Positions 1 through 11,834 of a stretch of 64,000 nt of DNA are shown here, piece after piece; the first letter of the stretch is position 1, and every line of letters begins with the position of its first letter. The notes under the pieces were generated by a model that saw only the letters and a list, made by a program, of their open reading frames with translations, had not been told where the DNA came from and did no database searches. The stretch is taken from assembly GCA_017311185.1 (NCBI GenBank), contig JAESUZ010003171.1:806001-870000 (forward strand), read 5' to 3'. The stretch comes from Proteles cristata cristata. Lineage: Eukaryota > Chordata > Mammalia > Carnivora > Hyaenidae. The translations under genes and the position numbers were made by a program.

Positions 1-949
1 AAATACATAAAATACATTGAAAAATTACATATTAATGCCTAGTCTATAGCAAAAACCGTAAGGTATTCATTCCTTCTAACCTCGTCATTCTTTTCATAAG
101 AATTTATCCTAAAGAAATCATTCAACGGAAGCAAATTGTTTTGTAATTCAACAGATCTATTGAAGAGTAGTTTATAATAGTTTAAAAAAAGGAGAAAGAA
201 TAGCCAAAATACCCTATACTAAACTTACATTTACTTGATGGAATATGACAGACTCATTAAAATCATACTAAGTTGTCACATCAAAATGCTTCTGTCACTG
301 CTATTTTAATACAAACAGACAATGAAATGTTTCTTTCGTGTAGAATATAATACACATAAAAAATGAAAGTAAGTAGCTTATTGGGATGATGAAATGACAG
401 GTAATTTTTATTCAAACATTATCATTAATATTACTATATCATTTCAGTAATTAAAACATTTATGCCATCTGCATGTGGGAGGAAAAGCATACAATTTATT
501 ATTTATTCTGAAAAAAATGTCATTTCACAAAATTACAAGCATGTATCATCTAAGATTTTTTATTTTGATTGCGTGTCTCCCAAAACAATTGTATTGCTTT
601 TTTCTTCATGGGATCTTCCCCCAATCCTCTCTTTTCCTTGCTCTGTTCAAGCATATTTTCCTCAGAATTGGAACACTCTCTTTAGCCCTCAGAGGGCTGG
701 ATTCCTTGCGAGTGGGGAAAGCCCACAGACATGGCCATTCCTAGCAGTCAAGGTTTACCATCTCTTCCCTAAAATCCAGAAAATCCCTAAACTTTGGGGC
801 ACGAAAAACTGTTTGCTTTGAGTCATACTTGAGGCAGAAGGCAAACTATAGCTTGAAGTTGAAGACATAATAAATGCCCTCTGGAGTTGAGAACTAAATA
901 AGAAAATATATATAAATTCTCAGATTAGGAGTGCTTCACTCTATAGTAA
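1..949. other. Unassigned AT-rich DNA
   Basis: No repeat family, exon or RNA gene recognised. Two overlapping open frames between 462 and 821 (119 and 89 codons) have no recognisable domain and look like chance. Confidence 0.5.
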
Positions 950-1411
950 ATTGTTTCAGGTAGAATTCTGACTCTTCCTCTTATTATGATAGTGGGCAAT
1001 TTATTTAAAAAAATTTTTTTTAAATTTTTAATGTTTTATTTATTTCTAGGAGAGAGAGAGAGACAGCGTGAGCAGGGGAGGGTCAGAGAGAGAAGGAGTG
1101 ACAGACTGAAACAGGCTCCAGGCTCTGAGCTGGCAGTCAGCACAGAGCCCGACGCGGGGCTGAACCCACGAACCGCGAGATCATGACCTAAGCGAAAGTC
1201 GGACGCTTAACCGACTAAGCCACCCAGGCGCCCCATTTATGTAAAATTTCTGTGCCTCAGTTCTATCATGGGAAGAAGGTGAATAAGAGGAGGAGGGCAA
1301 GTGCTATCATGCAGAGGCAGTACAAGGATTAAATGAGATAATGAACATACTTGTTTAGAACTATCTTGGCATATTGTATATACTCAAATGGGTCAGCTAT
1401 TTTCTCAGTAA
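950..1411 (+). repeat. MIR SINE, split by a younger SINE
   Basis: Before the inserted SINE the sequence resembles the MIR core (ctcttcctcttattatga, then gggcaattta). After it comes tgtgcctcagttctatcatg and then an 'attaaatgagataatg' segment, the usual MIR order in sense orientation. The copy is diverged, as expected for an ancient mammalian element. Confidence 0.7.
1011..1234 (-). repeat. Carnivore tRNA-derived SINE (CAN-SINE/SINEC type)
   Basis: Reverse-oriented copy. It starts with the T-rich complement of the A-tail, then a GA tract, and ends at the complement of the head (ccacccaggcgcc). Imperfect target duplications flank it at 999-1010 (atttatttaaaa) and 1235-1246 (atttatgtaaaa). It belongs to the subgroup with 'gaaagtcgg' and 'ctggcagtcagc' in this orientation. 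The insertion splits an older MIR. Confidence 0.95.
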
Positions 1412-1779
1412 TAGTTATGAGAGTGGAAAGAGATTGTCTTTTCATTTAAATATAGGTGAATTATGTAGAAGCAACCAGGTGTAAAATTCTGCAGTTTTCT
1501 GCCCTCCCTTAATTGTCATCTGCATCTCAGATGACAGGTATCCTTGTTCTTACCCACCCCACCTGTTTTTGTCCCTATCTCTTCAAATCCTCCATATTAA
1601 CCAATAATTTTTCTCTCCTCTTTTCTTTATCTTCAAGAAGTCTCATTCTGATTATCTTTCTACCCACTCTTGTAAATATATTCAAATCTCTAACATTCTC
1701 TGAAAAGAAAAATCTTTCCTGGATCATTTCTAAACTTACTCTTCTTTCTCTTTCAGTTCTCAACTCGGTTTCCAGTTGC
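1412..1779. other. Unassigned pyrimidine-rich DNA
   Basis: Pyrimidine-rich sequence leading into the L2 fragment, possibly its more diverged 5' part. The 103-codon plus frame at 1513-1824 and its antisense partner show no domain. Confidence 0.4.
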
Positions 1780-2845
1780 AGCCATCTGCTCTGTTACACT
1801 CAGTTTTTAATCTACCCTGAATAGTTTTTTGGCTAGATCATTCTACGGAAACTGCCCTAACTGAAGTTATCAATGGGCTTCATATCAGCAAAGAATATTT
1901 TTCATTACTTATTAGATTTCTCTAGTAAATCTAACAGAATTTTATGATTTATTTCTGTTGTTGATGTTTATTTTCTTCAGTCTTTTATTCTTATTATCTG
2001 CACCTCTTTGGCTTCTGTAATTCTACTCACATCTTTCTATCTGCAACCACAACTCTACTTACCACCTTTTCATTTTCAGATTCCCCCTCCATCACCCAGT
2101 AAAACCTCAGGCTCCCCCAAATTCTGCCATTTGATTGCTGCTCTTCTCCCTCCTAAGAAATGCTCATCAACTTCCAGTGACTCTTGGTTTTACCTATGAC
2201 GTTGAAATTGATAGCTTCCAAATCTCTATTTCCATCCTTGACCAGTAAGTGCCGTGAGCATATGAGACTCAAGAGCAAAATAGCACTAAGCCTAGTATAT
2301 AGTGACAATAAATATTTGTGAAAAAATAATTACAGCATTTTAATGTCCCAGACCTGCCTCAAAGGCCAAAACTAACCTAAGGAGAAATTCCATAGGGAGA
2401 GCAAAACCTTCTCTTTATTACTATTTCTGTGAACAGCTACAATACATGGCCATTTGCTCGAATAAGGGATGTGGAGGTCATGAAAACTCTTCAATCTATT
2501 CTCTTTCCATATCATTCTCCTTCAAGTAATCAGTAAAGATTGTTCGTTTTACCTCATGGCATTTCCCAAATCTATTCTTCTATTTTGTCTCTACTTCTCT
2601 AGATGACTTCATCATCTGCCTGAAACACTTACAGTAAGGAGCCACCTAACTGGTCTTGCCTGACACTTTGAACTGTCTGAAATAATCTGCCATCTAAAAC
2701 ATTTACCTAAAAACAAGAAATGACGATATCACTTACTTCTCCCTTTTCAGACCTTCAGTGGCCTTTTATTACTTGTATTATTCTGATAACATGCCAGATT
2801 TTCACCATTCCATGTCCCTTTCACCATGTTTGCTCTCTGACTCAG
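1780..2845 (+). repeat. L2 LINE fragment (RT-side body)
   Basis: Several phrases follow the L2 consensus order in sense orientation: 'aactgccctaactgaagtta' near 1851, 'gcttccaaatctctatttcc' near 2214, 'catcatctgcctg' followed by 'cctaactggtctt' near 2610-2660, 'accttcagtggccttt' near 2750 and 'tgctctctgactcagcttgg' near 2830. All reading frames are broken. The 3' end of an L2 resumes at about 4400, so this is probably one element split by an old L1. Confidence 0.65.
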
Positions 2846-2899
2846 CTTGGTATGAATTTGACCATTTTTAAGACTTAATTTCTGTAGTACACATACTAG

Positions 2900-4380
2900 A
2901 TAATGAAAAGTCTCATTTTGATAATACTCTAGGCACTCACAAACACAAAATCTGTAGACTCAGAAATTCAACTACAGCCTCAAATAATTAAAATATAGTT
3001 TGTAGATTATAACATCATAGGCAATAGTCACCAAACACACAAGAAGGCATCATGAATAAGACCAGACAGGAACAGCAGATCATCAATCAGGTGTCCAAAT
3101 ACTTTAACTATGGAATTACGAGACACTGAATAGAAAATAAGTATGATTAAAAGGGAAATTTAAAGTTTAAGAAAATATAAAATGCCAGGCTTATTTGGAA
3201 AAAAGCCAAATATGTCTTCTGAAAATAGAAAGTATAGTATTAGAAGTTTTGAAAAATCTGTAATGGAAGGTTTAAAGGTAAGCAGACATGAATTATCTAG
3301 AATGTAGCTAAAAGAGATGGGAAGTATGAGAAAGAGGTTATAAGACAAACTGTCACTATCCATAATATATCTAATCTTATTCTAAAATGAAAATATACGA
3401 GGAATGATTAGAAGCTGTATTTTAGGAGATAATGACTGAAAGTTTTCTGGAACTATTAACAGTAGCTTCAGGAAAACCACATATCTATTTTACAGTGTAG
3501 CTAACTACTAAATATCAGAAACAAGGAGATGACTCTAGAATGGACATAGTAAAATACAGATTACTTACAGAGGAACAATTATTGGAATGGCAGCTGCTTT
3601 CTGAGCTGCAACAATGAAAATTGGAACACAGTGTAATAAAATATTCATTGTCTAATAGGCAATAACTGTCAGTGTAGAGCTGTGTTCACAGTGAATGTAT
3701 CTTTCAAGAATGAGGTATAATAAATACAGATTTTGACAAGCAAAAAGTGTGAGTTTGCTACCAGATCTTCTCACATACTACTGGTAGCGATGTAAATTGA
3801 TATGGCCAATTTAGAAAACAGTTTGGGATTACCCAAACCTGGACATGCACACACCCTCACATCCAAATTCTAAGCCTACACATGCTCCATAGGAAAAACT
3901 CTCATATACATGCACTAAGAAAATGTACTGGAATAGTAATAGTGGACACAATGTCAATAAGCATGATATTAAAATGGAAAACTATTATTATGATATATCA
4001 ATGCAATGTAACATATGGGTAAATCACAAACTGAAACAAGGCACAGAATATATGTAGTATGACCCCATAAATTTTCAAACACATGGAAAGCTAAACTATA
4101 TATTATTTAGAGGCATAAATGTACGGTAAAAAAAAAAAAAAAAAAAAACAAGAAAAAAGAAAATCAAGAATCTGATAAAAATAAGGACAATGTTACCTGA
4201 GTGGGATGGAAAGCAACAGAATGAGAAGTAGTATCATGGACTTCAAGAATCATGACCATTTTTAAATGGAGCAGAGGATACAGAAGTGCTCACTATATTG
4301 TTATCCTTTATATCTTACCTTAGTTTTTTATAAATATTCATGTGTATCTACCCAATATTTAATCTGAAAAGTTAACGTGA
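2900..4380 (+). repeat. Old L1 (L1M-type) 3' portion inserted in L2
   Basis: From about 3760 the order matches the end of an old L1 ORF2 plus 3'UTR: 'tactactggtagcgatgtaa', then 'agaaaacagtttgggatta', a 'tgtactggaatag' segment, and 'gttacctgagtgggatgg' near 4193. A 20-base A-run at about 4129-4148 lies inside. The 2900-3760 part is too diverged to place and is included by inference because it lies between the two L2 pieces. Confidence 0.5.
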
Positions 4381-4399
4381 AGGAAAGGCATTCTGTCAA

Positions 4400-4745
4400 T
4401 TTTCTTCCTAACTGCCTGTACACAAGCTTGTCCTGCTTGGAATATTGTTCTCCCCTACTTTTTCCTGGTTAATACTTACTTACTTTTACTCTCAGAAACT
4501 TTTTATCAAACCTATGGTGAATCTAAGGTCTGTCTCCTTCAGTACTCCCCCTAAATACAGATAAACACAACTTCCTTCATTCTTCTTGAGTGCAAACCAA
4601 TCTTTATCATGTTTTATCTAATATGCTGAAGACACTTTACTTCCATTTCTCCTGCATAAGTTCTTATCAAGTAGGCATTTTCGCTTATGTTGCATGTCCA
4701 GTGTCTGGCTCATAGTAGATGGTCAATGAAAATTACATGGATTGT
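4400..4745 (+). repeat. L2 LINE 3' end
   Basis: Reads as the terminal L2 segment: 'cctgcttggaatattgttct' near 4432, through to 'cagtgtctggctcatagtag' and 'tggtcaatgaaaatt' at 4700-4735. It has the same orientation as the L2 body at 1780-2845. Confidence 0.7.
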
Positions 4746-4838
4746 CATTTGGTAGTAGAGTTATGTCCCTATATCCATCAGAGTCACTCTGGAGGAGGTG
4801 AAAACTGAACAAGGTCTGAAGGGAGAAAGAAGAGAATA

Positions 4839-4883
4839 AGGAATTTGAAAGCTGAAAAAAAAAAAGGAATTTGAAAGCTGAAA
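4839..4883 (+). repeat. Short tandem duplication, period 26
   Basis: The 19-base unit aggaatttgaaagctgaaa occurs at 4839-4857 and again at 4865-4883, separated by an A-run. It is exact, so probably recent. Confidence 0.9.
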
Positions 4884-5082
4884 CGATTAGGAATTCCATC
4901 AGGATTATAAATTATTCTGGTGTTGCTTCTACAATTATAGGTAGAAGTTCTTACCGCCCCATTAATATGCATGTGCATTTGTGCTTCCAAGTCTTGCTTC
5001 AATCCTTCATTCTCTTGATGTGGAATGCCTCTTTGCTCCTCGTCCATTCACACTCATCCCATGTATTAAAGCACTTGATCCT

Positions 5083-5308
5083 AGGGGGTCTGGGTGGCTC
5101 AGTCGGTTAAGCGCCCGACGTCAGCTCAGATCATGATCTCACAGTTCGTGGGTTCAGTCCCTGCGTTGGGCTCTGTGCTGACAGCTCAGAGCCTGGAGCC
5201 TGCTTCGGATTCTGGGTCTCCCTCTCTCTGACCCTCCCTTGCCCATGCTCGCTCTTGCACGCGCGCTCTCTCTCTCTCTCAGAAATAAATAAAACATAAA
5301 AAAATTTT
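5083..5308 (+). repeat. Carnivore tRNA-derived SINE
   Basis: Sense copy: a tRNA-like head (gtctgggtggctcagtcgg), pol III box-like segments, a CT-rich stretch at about 5215-5280 and an A-rich tail. A perfect 14-bp target duplication, aagcacttgatcct, sits at 5069-5082 and 5309-5322, showing a clean L1-driven insertion. Confidence 0.98.
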
Positions 5309-5322
5309 AAGCACTTGATCCT

Positions 5323-6779
5323 TGGAAGACAAATTTCCTCATTCACTTCCAGTGCTTATGAATCATTTAATTAAATTATAAATCATTGATTGAGCTGGTG
5401 ACTAGCTGGTCACTTTATATTTTCATGACTCCTGTTACCCTTGGAAATATAAATAGCCCTGTGGGACAAGTAAGCCATTTGGGGTCTAACTTCTGTAAGA
5501 ATTTTTTCCAGGGAAAATGTTTGTCACATAAGAAAACACATCAAGAATAGCTTTAGCTATGGATGAGAGATTAGGAAAAAAAAGTCCAAGATTTCTAGAA
5601 CACTGTTCTCATATAAACAAAGATGATACCTTTGTTTGTCAGGATCAGCAGTAGACATTTCCATAGCACTGTTCCCCAGGGATATATCTCCTCAGAGCCA
5701 AACAGGTTCTGTTGAGTATCAAATATGCATTCAACTCTAAGGAACTAAGAAACTAGTGCTTTGTCTTAACCTTTATGATGCAAAAATTATTTGTTGAGAA
5801 AACAGTAAAGCACCCATATGGCAGCAAATAATACAAAGAAGGCTATTCATTTTAATTGTAAATATTACTGAATATCTATGATATATACAACATTCTTCTA
5901 GGCATGGGAAATAACTAAGATTGAATTATGTTGTAAAATCTAGTCTTCCAGATATTTTGAACAGCCATCAAGGCTTCTCTATTTTCACTGCCTCTCAGAA
6001 TCTGGAATGGTGCTTTAAACAGGTTCCATGCTCAGTCAAGGTGAGTCTTAGATGATCATGGCAGCTAGGTCTAGATAGTAGAAGTTGGTAAATATTTTAT
6101 TATTTTAGAATACCTCAGTGTCTTTGGATTTGGCATAGGACAAAGACATAGTTTTGTGTGTATTTTATGTGGATTTATTATAAGTGAATTCTGACTATTG
6201 TCTCCATGGTGGTACTGTCCATTATCTACTGAACTCAGACTGGACATGCTATTGGTCTGAGTTAGCATGAAGTAGGTTATCAATCACAATTGTCCTGTGA
6301 GCACCCATCCATTGCCCACCCAACCATGTCTGAATCACTATCTAAAGAATTGCCTGAGGGCTGTGGGAACCAACTGTGGGAAAAAGAAGGGTGGAGAGTA
6401 GGACTACTTTCCTCTGGCTTACTCATAATGTCTAAGATTTAGAGGAATATCACAATGGGGTCCTTGAGTTCTGCATCATTTTACTACAGGAAATCTAGGC
6501 TCCTATTTCCTTCCTTTCCAAGGACTAACATACTTATGCATCCCCATACTGCCAGCCATTTCAGTTACTCAATACAACAGTTGATCCCCTTTTATAATAG
6601 CTCTTTCCTTTCTCACTACTTCTAAGAGATAAAAACTGGTTTACTACATTTTCAAAGCTCTAGCTTCTCATTCAATATTCTTCATCTAAAGACTCTGTCT
6701 TTTGGCTTCCTGATCTCTTCCATCAGTGATGGAAAAATAAATAGAGGGCCAGGCATCATTGGATATGTACTACCGGGTC
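5323..6779. other. Unassigned DNA
   Basis: No recognisable repeat, exon or RNA gene. Short open frames only (up to 70 codons), with no domain features. Confidence 0.5.
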
Positions 6780-6900
6780 AGACAGATAGTAGACACAATC
6801 TACTATAATCCTCAAAACACCAGATCAACTGTTATTTTTCTCCTTATTTGCAGTTAAGGGATCTACATTTCAGAGAAATTAAGCAAATTGCCCAAACATA
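6780..6900 (-). repeat. MIR-like fragment
   Basis: A segment reading 'ataatcctcaaaacacc', then 'catttcagagaaattaagca' and 'aattgcccaa', follows the reverse complement of the MIR core in order. It is short and diverged. Confidence 0.45.
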
Positions 6901-6977
6901 TCTGAATTAAACCAAACATTCAAACAAATTGTATCAAATCCAATCTTGTGTTGTTTACACTAACCCTACCAGAACCC

Positions 6978-7224
6978 CCCCCTTTTTTTTAAAATTTTAA
7001 ATGTTTATTTAAACATTTTTGTTTAATGTCTCTATTTTTGAGAGACACAGAGAGACAGAGCATGAGCAGGAGAGGGACAGAGAGAGAGGGAGACACAGAA
7101 TCCGAAGGAGGAACCAGGCTCTGAGCTGTCAGCATAGGTCTCAATTCAGAGCTCTAACTCATGAACCGTGAGATCATGACCTGAGCTGAAGTCAGTTCAA
7201 CTGACTGAGTCACTCAGGTGCCCC
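6978..7224 (-). repeat. Carnivore tRNA-derived SINE
   Basis: Reverse copy with a T-rich start, a GA tract, 'ccaggctctgagctgtcagc' and terminal 'cactcaggtgcccc'. Flanking 9-bp duplication ccagaaccc at 6969-6977 and 7225-7233. More diverged than the copies at 1011 or 8216. Confidence 0.95.
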
Positions 7225-7233
7225 CCAGAACCC

Positions 7234-8201
7234 TTGTTTTTTAGGGAAGGAAGAGACAGTAACCATCTTGAGTAAGGGAGATTCTACTCTCTAAAAGAAA
7301 GCTTATAGAATTTTGAGAACTTCACTAGGGAATATTTTATATTTCCTATGAATATATGAATATAAATATTTCATAGGAAAAGAAGTTTTATGTGTGTGTG
7401 CATACATGTGCTAAATCCGAGTTCACTGTAAATTATTGACCATTTTATACTACAAAGAATTTGAAAATATTTGTATTTCTTTGCAGATATCAAGATTTTT
7501 ATTGTCCTTACATCCTTAGGAATTAAGAAAAAGAGAATGGTCTCTGCCGTGTTCATTTCTTTAGTAATCCTCAAAAGAAATATAAAATGTGACCTATACT
7601 TCCTTAGCCAAAACTAAATATAAAATCTGCACCCTGAGATGAGTAGTCCTTATGCTAACTCTTGGAAAGAAATGGCCTGTTTCCTCTCAATTCCATCTGG
7701 ATCTTTCTATTCAGCTGAGATTAATGGATTCAGCTAATGAGTCACCCTGTCAGTGTCTAGTTGTTTAGCACTGGAATTAAAAAAAAAAAGAAAAAGAAAG
7801 ATCCTCCCACCTCTCCTTATAGCAATTAAATTTCTTAGCTGAAGAAAACATTTGAAAGGAACATATAAAGTTATGAAAAATAGAAGATTTGCCTCTTTCC
7901 AAATAACGGTGGGGGTATTTTATGATGTATGATTCCAAAATGGCCACATTTGGATGGCTTCAGATACAACAGGGTATATACAAATTGGATTTGGTATTTA
8001 CTGCAGCAATTGAATGAGATATTATGACCTTTCCTTTACATACTCGACCTTTCCTTTACATACTTGCCAATATATTATATACGTGATTAATGTTTGTGCA
8101 TGTGTATATGTGGATGTGTGTGCTTACCAACTCTGCTTATTTCCTATGGGGAACATGATGGATGATGATTGTAAAATGATTACTTATAGACTACAAGAAA
8201 T
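7234..8201. other. Unassigned DNA with a short tandem duplication
   Basis: No repeat family or exon recognised. An exact 19-base unit (gacctttcctttacatact) is duplicated in tandem at 8026-8044 and 8046-8064. Confidence 0.5.
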
Positions 8202-8215
8202 TAGAGCCCCTTAAA

Positions 8216-8432
8216 AAAATTTTTTTTAATGTTTTATTTATTGGGAGAGAGAGAGAGAGAGACAGCGTGAGCAGAGGAGGGTCAGAGAGAGAGGGAGTCA
8301 GACTGAAACAGGCTCCAGGCTCTGAGCTGGCAGTCAGCACAGAGCCCGACACGGGGCTCGAACCCATGAACCGCAAGATCATGACCTAAGCGAAAGTCGG
8401 ACGCTTAACCGACTAAGCCACCCAGGCACCCC
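8216..8432 (-). repeat. Carnivore tRNA-derived SINE (young subgroup)
   Basis: Reverse copy with perfect 14-bp target duplications tagagccccttaaa at 8202-8215 and 8433-8446. Shares 'gaaagtcggacgcttaacc' and 'gagctggcagtcagcacaga' with the copies at 1011 and 49655. Confidence 0.98.
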
Positions 8433-8446
8433 TAGAGCCCCTTAAA

Positions 8447-9484
8447 TACAGGAATCCAAGCTTTATGCCCATCTTTTTCCTATAATTGACTTCCTGAAGA
8501 ATTAGACTAAAGGTGAAGAAGTAAAAGTAACAGGGCATTTCTGAGTGCCTCTGATTCACAGTAATAGCTCATTTATGTTGGTTGTAATTATGTCATTTCA
8601 GGTGATGAATCAGGGAGAAAGAAAGAAAAGGCAGGACCAGAAGAGCCATAAACAATATTTCAGGACAGGTGTAATGGCAAGTACAGGGGATGACCTACAA
8701 ATAAGGATTTCTGGGAGAAAAAGATCACAATGAAGCTCTGAGAAAAACTGTAGACAAACATGCCAAAGATAGAAGAAAGTTGCTTTTTATAAAGCTCAGG
8801 TATCTGGAATCAAAATACCAGTTTATGACCCATAAGAATGCATAGTGTAACAAGATGAGAAGCCCAGGACATTAAATCTGCAGCACTTTCAAGAATATTC
8901 AAGACTAAAAGTCTCAGTAGTTTTAATAAATGTCACATGTGTTAGGTTAAGATGTTCAGTTTTTGGAAGTAATTAATGGTTAAATACAGTAACTTGTCTT
9001 CTGAGAAAAGAAGTACAGAGGATGAACCTGGGATGCACTCATCAGAAGAATGCCAAACTCATGAGTCTTCAGATGTGGTCCAGGGAAGACTATTTCCAAC
9101 AAAAGAGACATACTTCCTAAGGATTGAATCAGCATCAGGAAGGCTAGACTAACACTGACATAGAAAGAAAGATCCATGGCAATTGTTTTCCACAACCTTG
9201 AAAGTGGAGAAAAGCCTTAGATGTTTACTACTTCATAGGGCTCCTCTGGTGGTGAGAAATGCAGTGGATGACTTAAAAAATATATATGTTGTTTACATAA
9301 GCCTTTATCAGGAAAAGTATAATATTACAAAGGATATTAAAAATCAATATATTTTTCTATTCAAACAGTTGAATGATCCATTTGGTCATATTGTATTTTT
9401 ATATATTGTGAAAACAAGCATGCTATAATTTTCTTTAGAGTATCTACATCTATGTCATAAAGAGTATTGGTCAAAAGGTTTCTT
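8447..9484. other. Unassigned DNA
   Basis: No recognisable repeat or gene. An 81-codon open frame at 9183-9428 and its neighbours show no domain. Confidence 0.5.
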
Positions 9485-9830
9485 TTCTTTTTTTATTGTT
9501 TTATTTTTTCATCATGATAAGTGTACTCTTTAATCCTTACACCTATTTCACCCATTCCCTAACCCGCCTCCCCTCTGATAACCATCAGTTTGTTTTCTAT
9601 AGTTAAAAGTCTGTTTCTTTGTTGTTTCTCTTTTTTCCCCCTTTGTTTTTTTCTTCAATTCTACATATGAATGAAATCATATAACATTTGTCTTTCTCTA
9701 ACTTATTTTGCTTACCTCTACTAGAAGCTAGCTAGCTCTGTTAGAAGCTAGATACTCTCTAGCTCTGTCCATGTTATTGCAAATGGCAATATTTAATTAT
9801 TTTTCTTAATGACTGAATAATATATTACAT

Positions 9831-9868
9831 TGTATGTATGTATGTATGTGTATACATACATATATACA
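9831..9868. repeat. (GTAT)n / TATACA simple repeat
   Basis: A short run of gtat units, then alternating tacata, inside the antisense L1 at the place where L1 normally has a TA-rich stretch. Confidence 0.85.
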
Positions 9869-10430
9869 TCACATCTTTTTTATCCATTCATCTATTGATG
9901 GACATTCAGGCGGTTTCCATAATTTGGCTATTGTAGACAATGCTAAGATAGCGGTGCATGTAACCCTTTGAATTAGTATTTTTTTATTCTTTGGGCAAAT
10001 ACGCAGTAATGGAATTGCTGCATCTCAGGGTAGTTCTATTTTTAACTTTTTGAGGAACCTCCATACTGTTTTCCTGGGTGACTCTACTAGTTTGCATTTC
10101 CATCATCAGTGCAAGAGGGATCCCCTTTCTCCACATCATTGGCAACACTTGTTGCTTCTTGTGTTGTTGACTTTAGGCATTCTGACAGCTGTAAGATGAC
10201 ATCTCATTGTGATTTTAATTTGCATTTCCCTGATGATAAATGACTGTTGAGTTCTTTTCATGTGTCTTTTGGACAACTGTATGTATTCTTTGGAAAAATG
10301 TCTGGTTATGCCTTCTGCCTATTTTCAAATTGGATTATTTTCACTTTTAGGTGTTGAGTTGTATAAGCTCTTTATATATTTTGGATACTAACCCTTTATC
10401 AGATATGTTCATTTAAAAATAACTCCAACC

Positions 10431-10653
10431 GGGGTGCCTGGGTGGCTTAGTCAGTTAAGCGACCGACTTTCGCTCAGGTCATGATCTCGCAGTTCGTGGG
10501 TTCGAGCCCCGCGTCCGGCTCTGTGCTGATTGCCAGCTCAGAGCCTGGAGCCTGTTTCAGTCTGTGACTCCCTCTCTCTCTGGCCCTCCCCTGCTCATGC
10601 TGTCTCTCTCTCTCCCTCCTAGAAATAAATAAAACATTTAAAAAAAATTAAAA
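10431..10653 (+). repeat. Carnivore tRNA-derived SINE (young subgroup) in L1
   Basis: Sense copy with a perfect 16-bp target duplication (aaaaataactccaacc) at 10415-10430 and 10654-10669. Has 'actttcgctcaggtcatgat', 'ttgccagctcagagcctgga' and 'tttcagtctgtgactccctc', the subgroup markers. It interrupts the antisense L1. Confidence 0.98.
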
Positions 10654-11834
10654 AAAAATAACTCCAACCATTCCGTAGGTTGTCTTTTAGTTTTGTGGAT
10701 TGTTTCATTAGCTGTGTAGAAACTTTTAATTTTGGTGTAGTCCCAATAGTCTGTTTTTGCTGTGATTTCCCTTGTCTCAGGAGACATATATGGAAAAATG
10801 TTGTTACAGTCTGAAGGTTTGTTTTCCTATAATATTTTTGTCTAGTTTTTTTCATCAGGATAATACTGGCCTCAAAACATAAGAAGTATTTGCTTTTGTT
10901 CAATTTTTTGGAGAGTTTTTTTGGTAGCGTTGGCAGTATTTCTTCCTTAAATAATCAGTAAATTCACCAATTCATGAATATATCTGGATAAAGAATTTTC
11001 TATGTGCAAGATTTTTCATTAGAAATAACACTACTGTGGTTAATTTAGACCTATAACATTTATTTTAAATTAAGTTTGCTAGTTGGAGTCATTCAAAGAA
11101 TTTATTTCTTCTAAGTTATAGCGATTAGCATAAAATTGTTCAAAATACTATCTTATTAACATTTTAATATATGTGGGATGTGTACCAGTGTCACTTTCTT
11201 CAATTCCAACTCTGATATTCTGTATCTATCTTTCATTTTTTTTTGATTAGGCAAGTTAAAGATTTATCAATTTCTTAAAATCTTCTCAAAGACCAAAAAA
11301 TCATTTGGTTTTAATATCTTTCTCTATTTATACCTGTTATTTGGTATACTGATTTTTACCCTTTCTTTTATTTATTCTGAAAGTAATTTGCTCTTTATTT
11401 ACTAGTTTCATTAGGTGAGCTGAGGTCATTGGCTTGATATGATTCTTGTTTTCCAATATATACATTAATGCTTTAAGTTTCCCTCTAGCAATTGCTTTAG
11501 TTTTATCCTATAAATTTTGCTGTTGTGTTTCCATTTGCCTCCGGGACAAAATGTTAATATCTCTTTTGCTTCTTTTTCTGACAGGTTATATAGAAGCATG
11601 ATATTCAGTTTCCACATATTTGGAAACTTTTCAGAGATCTTCCTATTTTTCTTGTTTCTAATTTAGTTCCTTGTAGTCAGACACCATATATATATTTTAA
11701 ATAATGAAATATACTTTAATGCCTAAATATTTTTCCCAGTAAATGTCCCATGTTCACTTGAAAAAAAATGTATATTTTCCTATTGTTAGGTGGTGTGTTC
11801 TATAAATATCAATAAGCTTATGTTGGTTCACTGT

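Larger units (their letters stand above)
9485..10815 (-). repeat. Antisense L1 3' portion (carnivore type), split by a SINE
   Basis: The left end is T-rich (complement of the A-tail), followed by the complement of the L1 3'UTR ('ctctgataaccatcagtttg') and of the ORF2 C-terminal coding part ('aggaacctccatactgtttt', 'ctttatatattttggatact'). After the SINE at 10431-10653 it continues with 'ccattccgtaggttgtcttt' and 'gtctcaggagacatatatgg'. At about 10815 the L1 register jumps, so this copy either ends there or has an internal deletion. All frames are broken. Confidence 0.85.

Noticed and set aside
5083..5308. Active tRNA gene (tRNA-like head with pol III boxes)
   Set aside because: It is the tRNA-derived head of a SINE with an A-tail and target duplications; the tRNA fold is not preserved.
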